Part shown: piece by piece, positions 45,783 through 54,389 of the stretch
Layout of the letters: every line of letters begins with the position of its first letter
Numbering within the stretch: position 1 is the stretch's first letter
DNA from: Thalassospira povalilytica
GTDB lineage: Bacteria > Pseudomonadota > Alphaproteobacteria > Rhodospirillales > Thalassospiraceae
Length of the DNA stretch: 64,000 nt
Assembly (NCBI RefSeq): GCF_002844235.1
Contig: NZ_PGTS01000001.1
Location: forward strand, 248,001 to 312,000
Direction: 5' to 3'
The notes under the pieces: generated by a model
What the model was told of the DNA's origin: nothing
Database searches by the model: none
What the model saw: only the letters and a program-made list of their open reading frames with translations
Made by a program: the position numbers and the translations under genes

Positions 45783-47314
45783 CCGGTGAAACCAATCTGA
45801 TTGCCCGCGACTATCACAAGGCAATGAACCCGTTTTTCGGCACGACTGAAATCGGAAGCTGGGTCAATGGTGCGATGATGTCCGGCACAGGCGACATGTT
45901 CGAACTGATCGACCCGGCAACCGGCAAGGCGTTTCTTGCGCTTAAGGATGCGGGGACTGATGTCGTGAATGCCGCGATGGATGCCGCCGTTGCCGGGCAG
46001 AAAGTCTGGTGGGGAATGACCGGGGCAGAACGCGGTCGTATCATGTGGCGCATCGGACAGCTGGTCCGCGATCAGCTCGAAGACCTCGCATTGCTTGAAA
46101 CTGTTTCGGCGGGCAAGCCGATCCGCGATACCCGGGTCGAGGTCCTTAAAGTCGCCGAGATGTTTGAATATTATGCCGGCTGGGCTGACAAGCTTCATGG
46201 AGATGTTATTCCGGTTCCGACCAGCCATTTGAATTATACCCGCCCGGAACCATATGGCGTGGTTACGCAAATCACGCCCTGGAACGCGCCGATCTTTACT
46301 GCGGGCTGGCAGCTTGCCCCGGCGCTTTGCACGGGCAATGCAGCGGTTCTTAAACCGTCGGAAATGACGCCGCTTACCTCGCTTGCACTTGGTGTTCTGT
46401 CCAAAAAGGCCGGACTGCCCGATGGTGTGATCACGGTTCTGACCGGGCTTGGTGCGACCACCGGTGTTGCGGCAACCACCCATGATGCCACCCGCAAGGT
46501 GGTCTTTGTCGGATCGCCGCGGACCGGGGCCATCATTGCGGGGCAGGCCGCACAGAATGTTGTGCCCTGCGTTCTCGAACTTGGTGGCAAGTCGGCCAAT
46601 ATCGTGTTTGGCGATGCCGATCTGAAACGTGCCGTGATTGGCGCACAGGCCGCGATTTTTAGCGGTGCGGGGCAAAGCTGTGTGGCAGGTTCGCGCTTGC
46701 TGGTTCAGCGCACCGTGGTTGATCGTTTTCTTGATATGCTGGTTGCCGGTGCGAACCAGATCCCTGTTGGTGATCCGATGGATGTCGCAACCCAGATCGG
46801 ACCGATCAACAATGATGTCCAGTATCAGACGGTACGTCGACTGGTCGCAAGTGGTCAGGCCGAAGGTGCGCAGTTGCTCGCTGGTGGCGAACGCCCGGAC
46901 GGGGATGCCTATCAGGATGGTTATTTTCTGCGTCCGACCGTGTTGGGCAATGTCCGCAACGATATGAATATCGCACGCGAAGAAATCTTTGGTCCGGTTC
47001 TGTCGGTGATCCCGTTTGATGACGAAGCCGAGGCCGTGGCGATCGCCAATGACAGCAAGTTCGGTCTGGCCGGTGCGGTCTGGACCCGGTCGGTTGACCG
47101 GGCCCATCGGGTTGCGGCCAATGTCCGGGCCGGAACGTTCTGGATCAACAGCTACAAGACGATCAATGTCATGTCGCCATTTGGCGGTTTCGGTGCCAGC
47201 GGCTATGGCCGGTCCAGCGGCAAGGAAGGCTTGATGGAATATATGCAGCCCAAAAGTGTCTGGACCGAAACAGCGGCAAATCCGCCGGCCGCTTTTGGCT
47301 ATGCCCCGGAATAA
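45779..47314 (+). CDS. NAD-dependent aldehyde dehydrogenase
   Basis: The 511-residue ALDH oxidises an aldehyde to an acid with NAD(P). The key segments are GVVTQITPWNAPIFTAGWQL, LELGGKSANIVF (general base Glu) and FSGAGQSCVAGSRLL (catalytic Cys), followed by EIFGPVLSVIPF. It has a short N-terminal extension (GETNLIARDYHKAMNPFFG) before the usual domain. The start overlaps the oxidoreductase stop (ATGA). It ends at a strong bidirectional terminator shared with ETF-QO. The substrate is unknown; the oxidoreductase product is the obvious candidate. Confidence 0.93.
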   Translation: MTGETNLIARDYHKAMNPFFGTTEIGSWVNGAMMSGTGDMFELIDPATGKAFLALKDAGTDVVNAAMDAAVAGQKVWWGMTGAERGRIMWRIGQLVRDQLEDLALLETVSAGKPIRDTRVEVLKVAEMFEYYAGWADKLHGDVIPVPTSHLNYTRPEPYGVVTQITPWNAPIFTAGWQLAPALCTGNAAVLKPSEMTPLTSLALGVLSKKAGLPDGVITVLTGLGATTGVAATTHDATRKVVFVGSPRTGAIIAGQAAQNVVPCVLELGGKSANIVFGDADLKRAVIGAQAAIFSGAGQSCVAGSRLLVQRTVVDRFLDMLVAGANQIPVGDPMDVATQIGPINNDVQYQTVRRLVASGQAEGAQLLAGGERPDGDAYQDGYFLRPTVLGNVRNDMNIAREEIFGPVLSVIPFDDEAEAVAIANDSKFGLAGAVWTRSVDRAHRVAANVRAGTFWINSYKTINVMSPFGGFGASGYGRSSGKEGLMEYMQPKSVWTETAANPPAAFGYAPE

Positions 47315-47338
47315 ACCGCAATCATCAGACTATTATGA

Positions 47339-47365
47339 AAAAGGGCCGCATCACGCGGCCCTTTT
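47339..47365. terminator. bidirectional terminator between the ALDH and ETF-QO genes
   Basis: GGGCCGC and GCGGCCC form the core stem, extended by A-T pairs (AAAA/TTTT), with a 5-base ATCAC loop. The flanking A-run and T-run let it work for both convergent genes. Confidence 0.9.
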
Positions 47366-47389
47366 GTATGAGGATAAGCTTCAAGCAGC

Positions 47390-49027
47390 TTACATGTTGG
47401 GATAGTTCGGCCCACCGCCACCTTCGGGCACCACCCAGACGATGTTCTGGGTCGGGTCCTTGATGTCGCAGGTTTTGCAATGAACGCAGTTCTGCGCATT
47501 GATCTGCAACCGTTTGCCACCCTTGTCTTCGTCTTCGACGAATTCATAAACACCAGCCGGGCAGAACCGTGCTTCCGGTCCGTCATAGACCGCAAGGTTG
47601 GTATTGACCGGTACGCTGTCATCTTTCAGCGTCAGGTGAATGGGTTGGTCTTCGCTGTGGTTGGTGTTTGACAGGAACACCGATGACAGCTTGTCAAAGC
47701 TGATTTTGCCATCCGGTTTCGGATAGTCGATCTTGGGCATTTCGCTTGCCGGTTTCAGGCAGGAATGGTCTTCATGGTTCTTGAAGGTCCAGGGTGCCTT
47801 GCCACCAAACAGGTACGTATCGACCGCACTATAGGCCATGCCGCCCCAGAAGCCCCATTTGGCAAAGCTCGGACGGATGTTGCGGACCTTGTGCAGTTCC
47901 GGATAGACCCAGCTGTTTTCCAAACGCGACGGATAGCTGTCCATCTGTGCCGGAACTTCATCAGCACTCAGGGCCTCAAACGCGGCCTCGGCGGCCAGCA
48001 TCCCGGTCTTCATTGCGGTGTGCGACCCTTTGATCTTGGGCACATTCATGAAACCGGCCGAACAGCCAATCAGGCAACCACCCGGGAAAACAAGATCAGG
48101 GATCGACTGGAACCCGCCTTCGTTCAGGGCACGCGCACCATAGGAAATGCGGCGGCCCTTTTCGAAAATCTTGCGGATTTCCGGATGGGTCTTGAAACGC
48201 TGGAACTCGTCAAACGGGCTTAAATGCGGGTTCTCGTAATCAAGGCCGATGACAAAGCCGACAACCACCTGATTGTTATCGAGATGATACAGGAAGGACC
48301 CGCCATAGGTTTTCTTGTCCAGCGGCCAGCCAACGGTGTGCTGGATCAGGCCTTCCTTATGGACTTCCGGGTCAACTTCCCAAAGTTCCTTGATGCCGAT
48401 GCCATAGGTCTGCGGATCGGAATTCTTGCGCAAATCAAATTTCTTGATCAGCTGTTCGGAAAGCGATCCACGGCAACCTTCGGCAAAGAAGGTATATTTC
48501 GCATGAAGTTCCATGCCCGGTTCATGGTTCGGGCCCGGCGTGCCATCACGCTGCAAGCCCATATCGCCAGTGGCAATGCCCTTGACCGAACCGTCTTCGT
48601 TAAACAGAACTTCGGCGGCGGCAAAACCCGGATACACTTCAACGCCAAGGGCCTCGGCCTGTTCGCCAAGCCAGCGGCACACATTGCCAAGGCTGACAAT
48701 GTAGTTGCCCTTGTTATGCATCTGCGGCGGGGTTGGCAGCTTTTTCGCGCCGGTTTCGCTCAGCATCAGGAACTGGTCTTCGCCAGCCGGAACATTCAGC
48801 GGTGCGCCGCGCTCTTTCCAGTCCGGGAAAAGTTCATTCATGGAGCGGGGCTCCATCACAGCACCCGACAGGGTGTGCGCGCCGACTTCGGAACCCTTTT
48901 CAACCACACAAACGGTGATTTCTTTTTCGTGTTCCTGGGCGAGTTGCATCAGTTTGATGGCAGCCGACAGACCGGATACACCAGCCCCGACGACAACCAC
49001 GTCAAATTCCATGGATTCGCGTTCCAT
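47390..49027 (-). CDS. electron transfer flavoprotein-ubiquinone oxidoreductase
   Basis: ETF-QO passes electrons from ETF (fatty acid, amino acid and choline-type dehydrogenases) to the ubiquinone pool at the inner membrane. The 545-residue protein has an N-terminal FAD motif ([20 protein letters not shown]), [20 protein letters not shown], and a C-terminal [4Fe-4S] domain with CPAGVYEF and [17 protein letters not shown]. The ATG at 49027 follows GGAGAGAGG. It is convergent with ALDH and divergent from the uracil-DNA glycosylase gene across a 22-bp palindrome. No etfAB is in the window. Confidence 0.95.
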   Translation of the reverse strand: MERESMEFDVVVVGAGVSGLSAAIKLMQLAQEHEKEITVCVVEKGSEVGAHTLSGAVMEPRSMNELFPDWKERGAPLNVPAGEDQFLMLSETGAKKLPTPPQMHNKGNYIVSLGNVCRWLGEQAEALGVEVYPGFAAAEVLFNEDGSVKGIATGDMGLQRDGTPGPNHEPGMELHAKYTFFAEGCRGSLSEQLIKKFDLRKNSDPQTYGIGIKELWEVDPEVHKEGLIQHTVGWPLDKKTYGGSFLYHLDNNQVVVGFVIGLDYENPHLSPFDEFQRFKTHPEIRKIFEKGRRISYGARALNEGGFQSIPDLVFPGGCLIGCSAGFMNVPKIKGSHTAMKTGMLAAEAAFEALSADEVPAQMDSYPSRLENSWVYPELHKVRNIRPSFAKWGFWGGMAYSAVDTYLFGGKAPWTFKNHEDHSCLKPASEMPKIDYPKPDGKISFDKLSSVFLSNTNHSEDQPIHLTLKDDSVPVNTNLAVYDGPEARFCPAGVYEFVEDEDKGGKRLQINAQNCVHCKTCDIKDPTQNIVWVVPEGGGGPNYPNM

Positions 49028-49143
49028 ATGGCCTCTCTCCTTTGGCTGCCACCTTTTTCGAACTGTTTTCGTCCGTTTGGTTGCAGACCGGTATTCACCG
49101 ATCAGGGTCTCGCCCAAGCCCTGATTTCTCACATTTGTCGCTT

Positions 49144-49165
49144 AATCGGTATAGCTATACCGATT
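49144..49165. promoter_or_regulatory. perfect 22-bp palindrome in the ETF-QO/uracil-DNA glycosylase divergent region
   Basis: AATCGGTATAG is followed directly by its exact complement CTATACCGATT. The right end overlaps TTGACG (49165-49170), a good -35 for the downstream gene, with a TACATA at 49186-49191 as a poor -10. It is a likely repressor operator for one or both genes. Confidence 0.7.
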
Positions 49166-49270
49166 TGACGCGCGTTTGTATATGGTACATATGGACCAAA
49201 ATCGTTAAAGTCGGTCAAAATCCATCGCACCAATCACGCGTGCGCCGCAACATACACCGCCTTTGTGTAG

Positions 49271-50161
49271 ATGAGCAATCCAATTACAGATTTTGATGTA
49301 AATAATCTCGATCCGTTTCAGGCCCTGGTCTGGCAATATGAAATGGGCGTGGACGAAGCAATCGCAGACGAGCCGCTTGATCGTTTCAAGGCATCGGAAA
49401 GCCTGACACGCAATGCTGCCAATCGTCCGGGGTTTGCGCCGCAATCCCCGACCGGCGCGCGCCGTGGTCCGGCACAGGTAGCCCGTCCTGCTGCATTGGC
49501 CGGTGCCGGTCCCGCACCAGTGCCCTCGGGGGCGGATGGCGGGTTTTTGCTGTCAGATACACCGCACGAAGCCCGTCAGTCCGCCCGTGATGCGGCTGCT
49601 GCGGCAAGCAATCTGGACGAATTGAAGGCCGCGATTGAAAAGTTCGAAGGCTGCGCGCTTAAGAAATCAGCAAGTAATACGGTCTTCGGAACCGGAAATA
49701 TTGAAGCCAAGCTGGTTCTGGTCGGCGAGGCGCCAGGGGCGGAGGAGGACCGGCAGGGTCTTCCATTCGTCGGGCCAAGCGGAAAGTTGCTTGATGCCAT
49801 GTTGCGGTCGATCGGACTTGCGCGTGAGGAAGTCTATATCACCAATATTCTGCCCTGGCGTCCGCCGGGCAACCGTCAGCCGACCACAGCCGAGGTCGCG
49901 GTATGTGAGCCGTTTGTACGTCGTCATCTTGAACTGATCGGCCCCAGGGTTGTGGTCTGTCTGGGGGGCAGTTCGGCCAAGACCCTGATGGAAGAGGATC
50001 GCGGCATCACACGGTTGCGCGGAACATGGAAAGAGCTGGTGTTTGGCGATGGGGCAAAGGCCGATCTGACGGCAATGTTCCACCCGGCATATTTGCTGCG
50101 TACGCCCGAACAAAAGCGCCTTGCATGGCGTGATTTGCGCGCGATTGCGCAAAAGCTTTAA
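49271..50161 (+). CDS. uracil-DNA glycosylase, family 4/5 type
   Basis: This iron-sulphur glycosylase removes uracil from DNA. The 296-residue protein has a variable, proline/alanine-rich N-terminal region (to about residue 105), then the UDG domain. Diagnostic blocks are CALKKSASNTVFGTG, LVGEAPGAEEDRQGLPFVGP, ITNILPWRPPGNRQP and MFHPAYLLRTPEQK. Cys residues in CALKK, VAVCEPFVRR and VVVCLGGSSAK are candidate [4Fe-4S] ligands. The ATG at 49271 has no clear ribosome-binding site. Confidence 0.92.
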   Translation: MSNPITDFDVNNLDPFQALVWQYEMGVDEAIADEPLDRFKASESLTRNAANRPGFAPQSPTGARRGPAQVARPAALAGAGPAPVPSGADGGFLLSDTPHEARQSARDAAAAASNLDELKAAIEKFEGCALKKSASNTVFGTGNIEAKLVLVGEAPGAEEDRQGLPFVGPSGKLLDAMLRSIGLAREEVYITNILPWRPPGNRQPTTAEVAVCEPFVRRHLELIGPRVVVCLGGSSAKTLMEEDRGITRLRGTWKELVFGDGAKADLTAMFHPAYLLRTPEQKRLAWRDLRAIAQKL

Positions 50162-50426
50162 GGAAATGGCGATAAATTTGGCGTACGCATGGGTGCTATG
50201 CACCCGTTCGGGTGTCTGAAATCCGTCACGCCAAGTGATTGATTCCAGATAAATGATTTCGCGGTTTGGGCGTTTGCTGGTATAAAAGGCGCCGTTGCAC
50301 CGGGGGGAACACCGCAGGCAACGGGTTGCGAGACCAAACTGCTTCGGGATAAATACGCGGCTTTAAAGCAAAGCCTCGTTGGGGATATTGATTTTGATCG
50401 AAGCAATAAGAACAAGCCTGCCGGGT

Positions 50427-52250
50427 GTGAAACGCACACTAAGGCAGGGCCTCTTAATCGCTATGTTTGGCACCATGACGACGGTCATGGTTGCGCCGTC
50501 ACCTGCTGTTGCTGACACGCAGGAACAGGCTGCTTTGGGCGGGCCGGAACTTGACGATGCGCTGTCGATCCTTATTCCCAAGCCGCTGTCCGATCGTGAC
50601 GCCGAACTTTACGAACAGATTTTTGCTGTTCAGGAACAAGGTCGCTGGAAAGATGCAGACCGCCTGATTTCGCGCCTGTCTGACGATGTTCTGATGGGGC
50701 ATGTGCTGGCGCAACGTTATCTTCATCCGACGGCATATCGTTCCCGCTACAAGGAACTCAAGGATTGGCTGGCAAGTTATGCCGATCTTCCGCAGGCCCC
50801 GCGCATTTACAAGCTTGCCCTGACGCGCCGCGGATCTGCCAGCTATCCGAAAAAGCCGGTCGGAAGCTATGTTTCGGGTGCGGGGTATGATTACGAAGAT
50901 ATTTCGCCCTATTACCACAAATCGACCAAGAAGCTGTCAGCACCACAGCGTTCCCGCCTATCGACGCTTAAAAGTCGTATCCGCCACCGGATTGGCAGTG
51001 GATGGCCGACCGGCGCGCTTCAGGTTCTCGAAAGCCAGGAAGCAAAACGTCTGTTTGATGCCTATGAGCAGGATCAGGCACGCGCATCGATTGCATCGGG
51101 ATATTATTATTTCGGCAAGCCTGACCTGGCGTTGAAACTTGCGGGTGACGCGGCCAAACGGTCGGGCAAATATTTGCCACAGGCTCACTGGACTGCGGGG
51201 CTTACCGCATGGCGTCTGGGCAAGATGGATACCGCACACAAACATTTTGCGGCACTCAGCACCAATAAATATGCATCAAGCTGGACGCGCACAGCCGGTG
51301 CGTTCTGGGCGGCACGTATTGATCTTGCGGCCGGTCGTTTTGAAGATGCCGACAAGATGCTGAACCGTGCGGCGGAATATCCGCGCTCTTTCTATGGGCA
51401 GCTTGCCATGCGTGCCCTTGGTCGGGATGACGTGTTTGACTGGGACAGTCTTGAGCTTGATGAAAACCGCGCCAACAAGCTGAAGCTTGATCCGCATGGT
51501 CGTCGTGCACTGGCATTGTTGCAGGTGGGGCAACGTGATGAAGCCGAACGCGAATTGCGCAAGGCCGCGGCCAAGGATGATGATGGCCTGCGCCGTGCTG
51601 TTCTGGCATTGACCGATACGGCGAATTTCGCGTCGCTGACCATGCGTCTTGGCAGTTATATCGCGCAGAAAACCGGGGACGTGTTTGTGAACGCCCTTTA
51701 TCCGGTGCCGCCATGGTCGCCCGAAGGCGGTTATGAGGTTGACCGTGCGCTGATCTATGCATTCATGCGCCAGGAATCCGGGTTTAACACCGATGCGCGC
51801 AGCCATGCTGGTGCCCGCGGTCTGATGCAGTTGATGCCGGCCACCGCAAGCTATATCGGCAATACCCGCTATCGCGGTGCCAAACGCGCCGAACTGTATG
51901 AACCGGAAATCAACCTGTCGCTCGGGCAGAAATATGTTGATCATTTGCTTGAACAGAACGGCGTTGATAACGGCTTCTTGCAGTTGATGGCGGCCTATAA
52001 TGGCGGGATCGGCAATCTGGGTCGCTGGCAAAAGGCGCTTAAGGACAATGTTGATCCGCTGTATTTCATCGAAAGCATCCCGTCGCGCGAGACGCGTCTG
52101 TTTATCGAACGGGTGATGGCCAATCTTTGGATGTATCGGTCGCGCTTCGGTCAGGAAGCACCGTCGCTTGATCTTCTTGCCGCCGGGCAGTGGCCGACAT
52201 ACCAGCCGCAAGATGGTGAGAGCGATCGTGGCTTGACCGCGCAACGTTAA
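50427..52250 (+). CDS. lytic transglycosylase (SLT domain)
   Basis: The 607-residue periplasmic enzyme cleaves peptidoglycan between MurNAc and GlcNAc, leaving anhydro-MurNAc. A GTG at 50427 gives a good signal peptide (MKRTLRQGLL to PSPAVADTQ), though it has no strong SD and upstream in-frame TTG codons exist. A helical repeat region fills the middle. The catalytic domain is near the C-terminus: AFMRQESGFNTDARSHAGAR with Glu450, GLMQLMPATA and AAYNGGIGNLGRW. It lies 16 bases before a small membrane-protein gene. It is Slt70-like, probably for cell-wall recycling. Confidence 0.92.
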   Translation: MKRTLRQGLLIAMFGTMTTVMVAPSPAVADTQEQAALGGPELDDALSILIPKPLSDRDAELYEQIFAVQEQGRWKDADRLISRLSDDVLMGHVLAQRYLHPTAYRSRYKELKDWLASYADLPQAPRIYKLALTRRGSASYPKKPVGSYVSGAGYDYEDISPYYHKSTKKLSAPQRSRLSTLKSRIRHRIGSGWPTGALQVLESQEAKRLFDAYEQDQARASIASGYYYFGKPDLALKLAGDAAKRSGKYLPQAHWTAGLTAWRLGKMDTAHKHFAALSTNKYASSWTRTAGAFWAARIDLAAGRFEDADKMLNRAAEYPRSFYGQLAMRALGRDDVFDWDSLELDENRANKLKLDPHGRRALALLQVGQRDEAERELRKAAAKDDDGLRRAVLALTDTANFASLTMRLGSYIAQKTGDVFVNALYPVPPWSPEGGYEVDRALIYAFMRQESGFNTDARSHAGARGLMQLMPATASYIGNTRYRGAKRAELYEPEINLSLGQKYVDHLLEQNGVDNGFLQLMAAYNGGIGNLGRWQKALKDNVDPLYFIESIPSRETRLFIERVMANLWMYRSRFGQEAPSLDLLAAGQWPTYQPQDGESDRGLTAQR

Positions 52251-52266
52251 GCACCAGATACCTTTC

Positions 52267-52554
52267 ATGACCGGCAATAACGCCAGCACGCCGCAAGATA
52301 ACGGCAGCAAAAGCAAGAACCGTACCCCGGATGAGGGAACGGTTCTTGACCGTATCAAAATGCCGCCAATGAGCGGCGAAGAAGCCTTGCGCCGGTTTCA
52401 TGAAAACGGTCATTCGTCAGACGGGCAGGGGCCGGAAACCGGTCAAAGCGACTTTGCCGGGCTTCATCCGCTGATGAAGCTGGTATCGCTTGGCGGGACA
52501 TTGTTGATGATCACCGCCCTGCTACTTGGTGTGCTGTATCTGTTCGGGGCGTGA
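52267..52554 (+). CDS. small membrane protein, function unknown
   Basis: The 95-residue product has a long hydrophilic N-terminus rich in Asn, Ser, Asp and Gly (about 1-66) and one C-terminal TM helix (about 69-92). No motif is recognised. It begins 16 bases after the lytic transglycosylase stop and may be co-transcribed. It is convergent with ccmI, whose stop is 38 bases away. No ribosome-binding site better than the general purine content is seen, so the start is moderately certain. Confidence 0.65.
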   Translation: MTGNNASTPQDNGSKSKNRTPDEGTVLDRIKMPPMSGEEALRRFHENGHSSDGQGPETGQSDFAGLHPLMKLVSLGGTLLMITALLLGVLYLFGA

Positions 52555-52592
52555 TGCCGGTTCTGATCTAGTCGATGATAAAGGTCGCTGTT

Positions 52593-53309
52593 TTACTGGG
52601 TGTCGGTTCTGGCATCTGAAACGGCCTGAAGCGTCTTGATTTCGCCCTGGGTGGCGTTGGCCAGCGGATCATCCTTTGGCAAATCCCGATACAGATCACG
52701 AAGCACGCGCAAAGCCTGTTCGGGTTTGTCATTTTGTTTCAGCATCATGCCGTAATAATACCGCGCAAGCAGATGGTTGGGCATCTGACCCAATGCATGC
52801 AGAACCAGATCACGTGACGTACTGTCGATCTGACCGTTCTGGGCGGTAATCCGGGTATCGGCATATTCGATTGCCAGTAACGGATTATGCCCGGAAAGCG
52901 CATAGGCCTGGGCAAAGGCGGCAACCGCACGTTCGATATTGCCAAGTCGCAATGACCCGCGTGCCAGGGCCACCCAGCCCTGAAGATTGCGGGGATTCAC
53001 TTCAAGCGACAGCACGATCTGGTTCAATAGTCGCTGGATTTGCTGATCGGTCTTGTAATTGGGATCGGTCACATTCCCGGCAACAGCGGCGGCGGCGGCA
53101 AGGTTGCGTTCCCCAGCCCGTTCGGCAAACGGCTTGGCGGGCAGGGACGGATTGCCAATGACCAGATAGATACCAAACGCCACCAGCACCGGCGCGACGG
53201 CCATGGTCAGCCGACGAGGTGAAAATACCTTGTCACCGCATTTGGGAAGGCTTGCGTAAAGAATCGCAATTCCGATCAATGCCAGTAAAGACAGACCAAT
53301 CCAGGTCAC
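52593..53309 (-). CDS. ccmI: CcmI/CycH-like cytochrome c maturation protein, short form
   Basis: CcmI presents apocytochrome c to the CcmF-CcmH heme-ligation complex. The 238-residue protein has two TM helices (about 2-20 and 35-52) separated by only about 13 residues, and a periplasmic TPR-like domain (for example NPRNLQGWVALARGSLRLGN). Most alphaproteobacterial CcmI have a longer cytoplasmic loop with a leucine-zipper-like segment, which is absent here. The GTG start has GGAGG upstream. It lies 46 bases after ccmH at the end of the ccm series. Confidence 0.85.
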   Translation of the reverse strand: MTWIGLSLLALIGIAILYASLPKCGDKVFSPRRLTMAVAPVLVAFGIYLVIGNPSLPAKPFAERAGERNLAAAAAVAGNVTDPNYKTDQQIQRLLNQIVLSLEVNPRNLQGWVALARGSLRLGNIERAVAAFAQAYALSGHNPLLAIEYADTRITAQNGQIDSTSRDLVLHALGQMPNHLLARYYYGMMLKQNDKPEQALRVLRDLYRDLPKDDPLANATQGEIKTLQAVSDARTDTQ

Positions 53310-53355
53310 CGGTCACCTCCGGCAGGATGGTGATATTTCCCGACAAGGCACCGCA

Positions 53356-53856
53356 TCAGGATTTCTTATCTCCGTTTGAGGTACCCAAAATCTCGTCAAG
53401 GCGGGCCTGTTCATCACGCGACAGTGATGTTGTCGCGTTTGATGCTTCGCGCTGCTTGCGACGATAAAAGGCAAAAACCGCCAGAAGCGCCAGAATTGCC
53501 AGAACCGCCGGACTTGCCCACAGAATATAGGTTTCCGGTTTCAGCGGCGGGTTGAGCAGAACATAATCCCCGTACCGCGCGACAATGTAATCGATGGCTT
53601 CTTCGTTGGTGTCACCGGCAATCAGGCGTTCACGAACAAGCACACGCAGATCGCGGGCAAGTTCGGCATCTGAATCATCAATTGACTGGTTCTGACAGAC
53701 AAGGCAACGCAGTTCCTGACTGATGTCGCGGGCACGTTTTTCCAGAACCGGGTTCGATAACATTTCATCGGGATTAACCGCCCATGCCGGTGTGCCGGCC
53801 ATAAGCCCAATCACCAGGCCAAATGCACCGATCATGGTCAAAAGACGACGGGTCAT
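53356..53856 (-). CDS. ccmH: CcmH/CycL cytochrome c maturation thiol protein
   Basis: This 166-residue protein reduces apocytochrome c heme-binding cysteines. The signal peptide (GAFGLVIGLMAGTPAWA), the redox motif LRCLVCQNQSI with Cys51 and Cys54, and the single C-terminal TM helix (about 110-128) with charged tail match CcmH of two-gene systems. The start overlaps the ccmG stop by four bases. It receives electrons from CcmG, or from the DsbD-like protein at 11689 (inference). Confidence 0.95.
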   Translation of the reverse strand: MTRRLLTMIGAFGLVIGLMAGTPAWAVNPDEMLSNPVLEKRARDISQELRCLVCQNQSIDDSDAELARDLRVLVRERLIAGDTNEEAIDYIVARYGDYVLLNPPLKPETYILWASPAVLAILALLAVFAFYRRKQREASNATTSLSRDEQARLDEILGTSNGDKKS

Positions 53857-54389
53857 TCTTTTAACTCCGCGATTTTGGGCAGAAGCACATCTTCAAGAAC
53901 ATCTGCGGTTACCGGGCCGACATGTTTGTATCTGATCTGGCCTGCACCATCGATGATGAATGTTTCGGGCACGCCATAGACGCCAAAATCAATTCCGGTG
54001 CGTCCCGACAAATCCATGCCGACCGCGGCGTAGGGATCACCAAGTTCAGCCAGCCACTTGACACCGTCCTGCGGGTCTTTTTCCTTGTAGTTCAGGCCAT
54101 AGACCGGGACATCGGCTTCGCGTGACAGACGTTTGATCAACGGATGTTCGGCACGGCAAGGAATGCACCAGCTGGCAAAGACGTTCAGAACCGAAACTTC
54201 ACCTTTGGTAACATCGGCACGCGACAGTCCGGCTTCACGCCCGGGAAGTGGCGGTAAGGAGAATTCCGGTGCTGGCTTGTCGATCAGGACAGAGGGCACA
54301 ACAGAAGAGTCCTTGTCGATATTCATCAGGAAAACCCCGGCGAGTGCCGCAAACAGAACCAGCGGGATCACGGCGATCGAAAATCTCAT
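53853..54389 (-). CDS. ccmG: CcmG/DsbE thiol:disulfide oxidoreductase
   Basis: CcmG is a membrane-anchored periplasmic thioredoxin that keeps apocytochrome c or CcmH reduced. The 178-residue chain has an N-terminal TM helix (about 3-22), then the thioredoxin fold with WCIPC (Cys75, Cys78) in LNVFASWCIPCRAEHPL, and a cis-Pro segment GVYGVPETFIID. It overlaps ccmF upstream and ccmH downstream by four bases each, so translation is coupled through ccmF-G-H. Confidence 0.96.
   Translation of the reverse strand: MRFSIAVIPLVLFAALAGVFLMNIDKDSSVVPSVLIDKPAPEFSLPPLPGREAGLSRADVTKGEVSVLNVFASWCIPCRAEHPLIKRLSREADVPVYGLNYKEKDPQDGVKWLAELGDPYAAVGMDLSGRTGIDFGVYGVPETFIIDGAGQIRYKHVGPVTADVLEDVLLPKIAELKE

Noticed and set aside
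45554-47107. 517-codon open frame opposite the aldehyde dehydrogenase gene
   Set aside because: Shadow of the codon bias of the ALDH gene; Arg/Asp/Gln-rich, with no family resemblance.
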